In this document: piece by piece, positions 57,646 to 64,000 of the stretch
Position numbering within the stretch: the stretch's first letter is position 1
How the letters are laid out: every line of letters begins with the position of its first letter
NCBI GenBank assembly: GCA_029532415.1
Contig: JAQOTA010000059.1
Span: forward strand, 868,001-932,000
Length of the DNA stretch: 64,000 nt
Source: Marasmius tenuissimus
Lineage: Eukaryota > Basidiomycota > Agaricomycetes > Agaricales > Marasmiaceae
Reading direction: 5' to 3'
The notes under the pieces: model-generated
What the model was told of the DNA's origin: nothing
The model's input: the letters and a program-made list of their open reading frames with translations, nothing else
The model's database searches: none
Translations under genes and position numbers: made by a program

Positions 57646-58414
57646 AGAATTTCGCTTTTCATGCCCAACACCGACCCCACCTACCTACCTATCCGCGCGG
57701 AAATGTATCACACGCCCCGAGACGACCTAGCACTCTTATGTATGTTCGCCCTTACCCCCCGGAACCTTTCGCTTTCGAGTTTTACTCGCCTTTTTCGCCC
57801 TTTCTTATTTCACCTCTACCTGTACATATAACCTCGAACCAATCGCATCCTTGTTCCCTCTTCTCTTATCGCATCCTGTGCTACGGACTGCGGGAGTGAG
57901 TAAGTATCATTCGGCCAAAGAAGGTTCAGGCGACTAGCGGTACTGCTCCCGACAGCTGGTAACAGCATGGCGGATGGTTGTGCCACCCTGGAGGTTCTGG
58001 CGGGTGATGAGGCCGTTGCTTCTGTTTGCGTTGTCGGGAGGACCAGAACTAGGGTTGCTGTTCACATATGTGGGTCCTTCACTTGAGCGTGTTCGCCTTC
58101 GTGGACACTGGACACTCAGATCATCTCTATGCGTAGGTCACAAGGCACGTCGTTCACGTTTTGATTTCCTGAATCACGACCACTCAGCGATCTTATAGAA
58201 CTTTCGAGCTTTACACACCGCGTCTCCGATTGGCCTGTCTACATCCTCAATGTCACCGGCTTTCCAAAACTGTGGAAGGCCTGCTCGATCCTTCTGACTA
58301 CTAGCTGCACGGAATAATGGACACAGAAAGCGCAATATATAAGATCAGTACGAAATGGTTACAAGCGATAATTAAGATATGAAAAGCTCCTTAGTCCTCC
58401 GACCACGGGGGTGG
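57646..58414. other. Intergenic
   Basis: 3' flank of SNX3 and of the converging gene. No gene recognised. Confidence 0.5.
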
Positions 58415-59470
58415 CTAATCGTGACTCGACGTATCGCCTCCAGCTTCTGGGTCCTGGAAACCGCGTCGAGACGAGGGCCGAGATGAACCGCGGTTCCGCC
58501 CAAACAAACTCCCGGAAACCGAGTCAATCCAACTGTTGGTAACGCTCCGAGTTGACGATCTGGAAGGAGTCCTTCTGAGAGGAGGCGCAACGGTAGGAAG
58601 CGACGGATCATCCTGCTCGAGCCTTCGAGTCAGCTCCATTGATCGAGAATCTCGCAAGACGGCCTTTTCAGGATCCCTCAAAGCAAGATGTGACACCGAC
58701 GAAGGCAAGAACGGAGCTCGTCGTTGCGATAGAGCTCGAGGTGGCTTCTCGGACTCTGACTGCACTAATTCGTCCGGCCGTGGTACCAGTTTTGAAGACA
58801 GCTTTCGGCTGAGAGAACGTGCCGGAGGAGAAGGCATCAACGTTTCTATGAGCGAGCGCGCGCTTCTAGAGCGCCTTGGCGGCTGGGAAGTCGACGATGG
58901 TGAAGGTGTGATAACTTGTTGGGGGACGTTCATCTGGGCCTGATCTGCGTACAGATCTTCGGGTTCTCTGGCAATAAACAGGACCGGGACAAGGTCGGGT
59001 GAGAGGTCTGAAGGCCCTTGGATGAGCGTCAAATCTTCGGGTGTCATGCTTTCAGTATAAACAACATCTGTCTCGTAGTCAATAGCTGAGGAAGGACACA
59101 AAGAAACGGAAACAAACCTCCTTCAGCCACAAACTTGAACCTCCGACAGATACGCCTGAGAAGCTCATCCCTATCAGGTAGCTGTTCATCAGACTTTATT
59201 TGTTCAGAATAAGCGGATCGTGAGTGGAAAAATCGGTGCGTACATCTTCCAGGACACTCATCCAGTCATCGTCATGCAAGAATGCGACTGTCCCCGAGTT
59301 CATCAAGGAGGGTCGCGCCTTCAAAGCGAGCTCGAGGCTGAGCATATTGATTAGTTGGCATGGGTGGACGATCTGAAGACAATACAGTCGGTAATGCTCA
59401 TTTGGGACGGTGAAATCTTGATTGGGGTTTTGAGAGACATCAACTGCCCCTTCCCCTTGTTCTTTCTATC
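58415..59470 (-). CDS. Basidiomycete-specific hypothetical protein, C-terminal part
   Basis: Minus-strand exons join as QDFTVPNEHYRLYCLQIVHP, then CQLINMLSLELALKARPSLM, SGTVAFLHDDDWMSVLED, an intron, DEQLPDRDELLRRICRRFKF, a short intron, and a long last exon DYETDVVYTESMTPEDLTLI followed by a Ser/Arg/Pro-rich disordered tail ending GGDTSSHD. The HPC(x)n...HDDDW...SVLED pattern is, to my knowledge, seen in agaric proteins of unknown function. The amino end is not found upstream on this strand; a homologous amino-end-like piece lies inverted at 59763-60107. It may be a partial or rearranged gene. Confidence 0.5.
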
Positions 59471-59762
59471 TAGGAATGTATGTATACATTAGGTCAAGAT
59501 ATATATCGACTCATAATGACCACCGAGGGGGGTAGTGGGCGAAGGATCTTCTTATCAACTCGAAAATTCGTTATCAGCGCGGAACCAGCATTTGGGACGT
59601 GACATCATCACGCTGATAATCTATGTTTTGAATGCGTAGCAACACCGGGTATTACCAAACCTTACCAAACCCGTCACATTCGGTGACTTCCATCACCGCC
59701 TTTCGCGAGTTTCGCGCCCTCGTCTCGTCCGGCTTCGACATTACTTCTCACTATTCCCAGCT

Positions 59763-60107
59763 ATGCCCCCGTTAAGTATAGGAAAATCTTCTTATTATCA
59801 TGCAAAATAAGCCTACCGATGCCGAGAGTCTCCCGATGACATCTCCTTTTATGATCACCGTATCAGTATTTTACTTGTGCCCAAAATCACCATCTTTTAT
59901 TCTATATCTCAACGAATGGGGCACCCCACCTCTTTATGTTGGCTCAGTATATGCAGACATAAGTCAAGAACGATTCCAAAAAAAGTCCAACGAGAAAGAG
60001 TGGAGGATTGCACCCTCAAGCCAATTTGTCCAAATGATGATCGTATCCCAAATGGGCATTACCGACTGTACATTTACATTCGCTGTCATGCAAACGTCTA
60101 AGGAGTA
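59763..60107 (+). pseudogene. Inverted, degraded N-terminal piece of the same hypothetical family
   Basis: From ATG 59763 (MPPLSIGKSSYYHAK) a TAA follows at once. Further frames give ISQRMGHPTSLCWLSICRHK and ICPNDDRIPNGHYRLYIYIR, the latter aligning with PNEHYRLYCLQIVHPC of the minus-strand gene at about 59360-59410. Frame changes and the early stop suggest a broken copy in the opposite orientation. Confidence 0.45.
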
Positions 60108-60477
60108 GACCACGCACCGTGTTGAGCTTGGTTGCGGGAAGTCTCACGATATTGTCACCCGACGCGGCAGTCTGGTCGTCGGTAGAATGAAAGGATTCCG
60201 AGTCCGGCCCTTTCTCATTATCACGAGGGGCCTGGGAAGATCGAGTAGAGCTCGAGGAGTTGAATGCAGAGCCTTTCCTGAAAGGGTTGAAGGGACTCCG
60301 AGGGGTCTTCGAACGAGAATTATCAGAGTGGTCATCAGATCTTTTGTCGGACTCTGGACGGCCACTAATGTCGGAATGGCGTGAAGGAGAACGTCTGATG
60401 TTGCCATCGTTTTTATTTATCCAAAAACCGCGAACGAAAACGGTCTCCTTGTGTTCCTCTTCGATATGTAGCGGCAT
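60105..60477 (-). CDS. Putative exon of a hypothetical protein (VFVRGFWINK type)
   Basis: A frame from ATG 60475-60477 reads MPLHIEEEHKETVFVRGFWI, then a Ser/Asp/Arg-rich disordered part (SRSKTPRSPFNPFRKGSAFN), with a possible intron donor GTGCGT at about 60104. The TVFVRGFWI start is like the central part of agaric hypothetical proteins. It could be an exon of the gene that continues at 59470-58415, with the inverted piece in between as an insertion in a long intron. This link is not proven. Confidence 0.35.
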
Positions 60478-60689
60478 GGGCGACGACCACCAGCAAAACC
60501 ATGTCAACCTGCCCAGCCGCTGGTAAGGGCCGCCAGCCAGGACGAAGTGTGGTTAGGCTGCTGGCATCTGTTCAAGAGTGTTGTTTTGCGCAAGGAGAGT
60601 TCATATAGTGGCAGACTTACCGTAGCTTGTAATTGCTGTAAGTATGATATCAACTAATAAAGAGCTTTCAGTATAATAGAGGCTGACCA
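60478..60689. other. Intergenic
   Basis: No feature seen. Confidence 0.4.
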
Positions 60690-60880
60690 GTGGCTGAGAA
60701 GACGTGCCAGACTGATCGAGATGATCAGACGCGGTCAGAATGACCGGTATGCTCAGAAGCCGTCAGGCTGCTGATGATGGTAACATACCGTCAGATTAAC
60801 CAACATTATCAGGTGCAGTCAGAATGACGGCCATGATCAGAAGCCGTCAGAATGACCAACATGGTCAGCAATGAGAAGGC
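60690..60880. repeat. Cluster of degenerate GTCAGAATG / CTCAGAAGCCGTCAG repeats
   Basis: Words such as GGTCAGAATGACC, GCTCAGAAGCCGTCAG, GATCAGAAGCCGTCAGAATGACC and ATGGTCAG recur every 20-40 bp. A related set is present in the opposite orientation at about 62508-62640. Confidence 0.7.
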
Positions 60881-62507
60881 TGAGGGTTGCTAGACACGAA
60901 CCAAGCGTGGTCTTGTTCTACCGCGCTAGTACAAATCTCAGCTCGACGTGATCAATAATGAGCAAATGAAATATATTGAGAGTTACTACAACAATATGCT
61001 ACAAAACATGAGTGATTGCGTCACGCGATACAACTGGTCTGAACGAGAATGAAAGGGAAAATGGTGGCAACAAAGAGGCAAATGCAGGAGTTGAAAGTAA
61101 AGAGGGAGTATCATCCTTTTCGCATGCAGCGTGGGTGGTTGTGCTCTTCGCGGCGCCATCTTCTATCTTGTGTTGAGCTGCGACCCAATTCAAACATTAG
61201 CATAGGTGAATGCAGCAAGAAAGACGACATTGATGTACCTAGGACGAACTATAGCAAGAAGTCATCTCAACGATAGGCATTGATGATAATGCTGTCAGGA
61301 TAAATTCCATCAGTCGGCGACCTGGCGTGAAAGACAAGACTACATACCATCCGATGAGTGCATACATGAAGCATGCAGCCCATAGATGATGACCACCAAG
61401 ATGAATCACGGCTCAGTATTATGGCCCTAGCATGTACAGATCACGAAGTCGGTGGTGAGGTCGGGAAGAATGGAGGCGACTGTTGAGAACAGTATTGAGC
61501 AGTGGCAATAAAATAGAGATGTTATGATAACTCACCGAAGACCACCGCAGAATGGTATTCACGGTGATGATGGCATAGAAAAACAAACAGGAAGGCGAAG
61601 GGATAGGTAGAGTGGCCAGCAGAGAGGGAGGTGCATGGGTAGGTGGTGGTGGGAGGGAAGGAAGGAAGGATCGTGGGCCATTGGGACATGTTGGGTTTAT
61701 ATACCTGGCGGGGTGGTCTGTGCGGTGGTTGTAGAAACAGCCAGCAGCCAGAAAGAATGACGTTGATGACGATTCGTACGTCACCGACAATCTCCAAGGC
61801 CAAACCCGGCGAGCAGGACACATAATCAACTTATGTTGGCGAATGGGATGCTGAGTCCACTTTGAGTTGGATGAAAACACCGTCGAATCGTCTCGGTCAG
61901 GTCTTGTGCTTGCCATTCACACCTATTCTTTTGAGATCAGATTTAAAAAAGTAGTGAGTATCATTGTAGGGAACTCTATTCAGATAAAACAGATGGGTTG
62001 AACGCACCTATTTTGTGAATTCCATCTCAGCACGTCAACTCTTATCCCCGTTTGAGCTCTATAGTCCATTTTCAGGCTTCTAAACCATATCCTAGTGGCT
62101 TTCGACACGACAGTACCGTGATGAACTGGCCGGTGGAAAGTAATGGTGGTGGTTGAAAGTCAAGAGCGGCACGAGTCGTGACGCGTCGATTGCGTGTGAA
62201 CTATTCTGCCAGCGCTATTGATTCCAGTGCAAGCGCCGGGTGAACCATGACTCTACACTATATACCACGCCAGCGACAATGCGGTTCTGAACATTCGATA
62301 TTCAATGACCACCACATTGAGTCCGCGAAGAATCTCCAGTCCTCGGTGAGCTTCCAAAATTTTGACTCAATATACTGGGTTTTTATGTCCACATTTCGAG
62401 TATCTCACGGCCTTTGTATGGCTGTTTCAGTGAATGGTGCGCGGCGGGCAGTCTGGCCCCCCTTGATAAGTGCATGGTAAGTGCATGATGACATTACCAC
62501 CAGTCCG
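60881..62507. other. Unassigned stretch between inverted repeat clusters
   Basis: It includes a minus-strand frame at 61419-61916 (MASTRPDRDDSTVFSSNSKW, then hydrophobic and Pro-rich sequence) that might be part of a small membrane-protein gene, and a purine-rich GGGAGGGAAGGAAGGAAGG tract near 61650. No family is recognised. Confidence 0.3.
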
Positions 62508-62640
62508 TGTATATCTGACAATCTTCTGAGCATAGCCTGGTCGGGCGTTACCATTCTGATGCATTCTGACCGGACGCGGCCAATCTTGGGCTTTCTGACC
62601 AGCCGCTGGTCACTCTCTGGTCAGGTTCCCCAAGGCTAAA
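62508..62640. repeat. Inverted counterpart of the GTCAGAATG repeat cluster
   Basis: Read on the minus strand it contains GCGTCCGGTCAGAATG, TATGCTCAGAAGATTGTCAG and repeated GACCAG words, resembling the order in 60690-60880 (GCGGTCAGAATGACC, TATGCTCAGAAGCCGTCAG). Confidence 0.55.
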
Positions 62641-63281
62641 GATACTTGTTGTGCCACTTTCAGACTAAAGGTACGTGACAATGCAATGACCATTACATTC
62701 CATTCTAATTCTACATTTACAGCGCATGGCCACCTACGGTAAGTCTTATCTGTACTGAGAATACCCGTCAGATACTGACCAGGTCGGCATCGTTTCGCTG
62801 GTGACTGTGTCGAGCTTCGTGGGGGACCAAACTTGGCCCATGAGCAAAGGCCGTTGGTATTGTTGACAGTAAGCTCTAGACGACCCATAGTTTGGGAAGG
62901 ATACGCATCAATCGAGTCCCACGCAGCCGTAGCCCATGTAGAGCACTGCTCGACAGCTGTCAGAAGGCACAAGGTTTGACCTTCGTCAAGGTCTCCCTGA
63001 TCCTCAGCAAAATCGTACCATTGACGCCAGCGATCTCGAATGCGCTTCTTGAACTCGAGAGTCCTCCGAAGCTGCCTCAAGACGCCGCCCTCGGGAAGCA
63101 CCAAGAGGGCGCCACAGGGATATAATATAAAACTTTTAAATAATAAAGCACTTTTGCTATCGCACCGCTTTTAAAAGCCTAAACCCAATATACCGTTTCT
63201 AGCTCTCACTGGCAAATGTCGTTCAAACAACCATTTAAATGGTATTATCAAATTCACATTCATAGAGATACATTAGCCAAG
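62641..63281. other. Unassigned
   Basis: A minus-strand open frame (about 62610-63104) contains RDRWRQWYDFAEDQGDLDEG but has no ATG start and no known motif. Nothing else is seen. Confidence 0.3.
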
Positions 63282-63700
63282 TACGAGGTAGAAGCAAGGC
63301 GAGAACCATGACAAAGGAGGTTGCGGTCTCTGCAGAGGTCTTCGTAGCAAACAGGGCGTCTGGAAAGGGCGTTTAAAAGGGCATTTAAAAGGGCATTTGA
63401 AAGAGGCGTTTGAATGGGTGTTCAAAAACGTTGTTCAGAACAATGGAATCTAATAGGCGGCCTATTGGCGCAGTGTCAGTCAAGAGCGACCGACGTGTAT
63501 GAGGGCCAAACATACCACTACGAATTAGAAGCAGGGCAGGAACCACAAAGGAGGTCGCAGTTTCCCTAGTGGTCATCGCAGGCAGTAGAACGAGGACTCG
63601 GAGGTTCAGATAGGGTGTTTAAATGGGTGTTTAAATGGGCATTTATATGGAGCGTTTACATGAGCGTTTAAATGAGGCGTTTAAATGAGCGTTGAATGAG
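63282..63700. repeat. Two diverged copies of a unit of about 240 bp with GTTTAAATG arrays
   Basis: Segments starting at about 63282 and 63526 share TAGAAGCA(A/G)GGC(G/A), GAACCA...CAAAGGAGGT(T/C)GC, a variable part and then a short-period array of GGC(A/G)TTTAAA(A/T)GG words (63370-63420 and 63613-63690). Confidence 0.65.
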
Positions 63701-64000
63701 CAAACCAGGTAAATTTAAGGATGGACCTACCTAGTTGTCCTATTTCCTTATCCTCTCTCCCCGACCAATCCTGTAAGTTGTGTCATATACAGCACACACA
63801 CAAGGGACTTCTGTTTAGGAGAATCAGATTGTTGGATAGAGTAATAAGACGAAGCTAAAACATACGCACAGAACACTAGGTGGTGCCATAATTGACCTTG
63901 AGGTGAGGACACATCCTTGAGGGGTTTAGGAGGAACAGGGGTTGCAAGCTGGGTCGATACAAGAAGTCCTTGGTCAATAGGTTGTGTGTATGTCGAAAGA
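63701..64000. other. Unassigned right edge
   Basis: No feature recognised in the last 300 bp. Confidence 0.4.

Noticed and set aside
61419..61916. Pmp3-like small membrane protein on the minus strand
   Set aside because: VNTIL and a hydrophobic stretch are suggestive, but the conserved Pmp3 pattern could not be built by any splice choice.
62610..63104. Minus-strand 164-codon frame as a gene
   Set aside because: No ATG at the start, no motif, and it runs through the inverted repeat cluster.
1..64000. CRISPR arrays, bacterial operons or prophage
   Set aside because: The DNA is eukaryotic with spliced genes; no direct-repeat/spacer pattern was seen.

Overview
The window looks like intron-rich nuclear DNA of a mushroom-forming basidiomycete (Agaricomycetes). 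Most genes are cut by many GT-AG introns of about 45-70 nt. Several protein types are typical of this group: paired aryl-alcohol-oxidase-type GMC flavoenzymes, F-box proteins, ER-anchored P450s, fungal multi-pass membrane proteins of unknown function and NmrA-like reductases. All coordinates were read by eye. Exon models rest on splice consensus and on paralogue comparison inside the window.

Layout. 1-984: 3' part of an NmrA-like gene. 1931-3599: F-box-type gene. 4071-9092 (-): VPS10/sortilin. 10072-11909 (-): FAD-dependent (DAO-fold) oxidoreductase. 12521-14260 (-): multi-pass membrane protein with an apparent one-base frameshift. 15669-18247 and 18780-21346 (+): two tandem aryl-alcohol-oxidase-like GMC enzymes, the first needing a GC-AG intron. 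21999-26869: a membrane protein, a His-rich secreted or type I membrane protein and a small protein of unknown function. 27100-29416 (-): P450 A. 31677-33672 (+): a second multi-pass membrane protein. 33943-36106 (-): nuclease-fold-like protein. 36412-36509 (-): intron-containing tRNA-Gln(TTG). 36842-37306: hAT-type MITE with 8-bp target duplication. 39022-48196: a nearly intact Ty1/copia retrotransposon, read on the minus strand, inserted inside the coding region of an F-box gene (38845-39021 plus 48202-49863). 51114-53420 (+): P450 B, close paralogue of A. 54448-56249 (+): complete NmrA-like gene, paralogue of the one at the left edge. 56562-56651 (-): second tRNA-Gln(TTG). 56826-57645 (+): sorting nexin 3. 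58.4-60.5 kb: pieces of a basidiomycete-specific hypothetical family in both orientations. 60.5-64 kb: repeat-rich DNA with no convincing gene.

Functional links. The two GMC oxidases and the DAO-type flavoenzyme are candidate hydrogen peroxide producers, in keeping with a plant-debris or wood degrader. VPS10 and SNX3 act on the same endosome-to-Golgi recycling route, but their sharing this window is probably chance. P450s, NmrA genes, F-box genes, membrane proteins, GMC oxidases and tRNAs all occur as pairs, so local duplication has shaped the region.

The most unusual material is the retrotransposon. Its gag and pol lie in one frame separated by a single TAA that overlaps a perfect splice donor. 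It carries a long extra domain in place of a zinc-knuckle nucleocapsid. Its LTR edge supplies an ATG and a TATA-like box in frame with the disrupted F-box gene. I did not find a clearly new defence or biosynthetic system.
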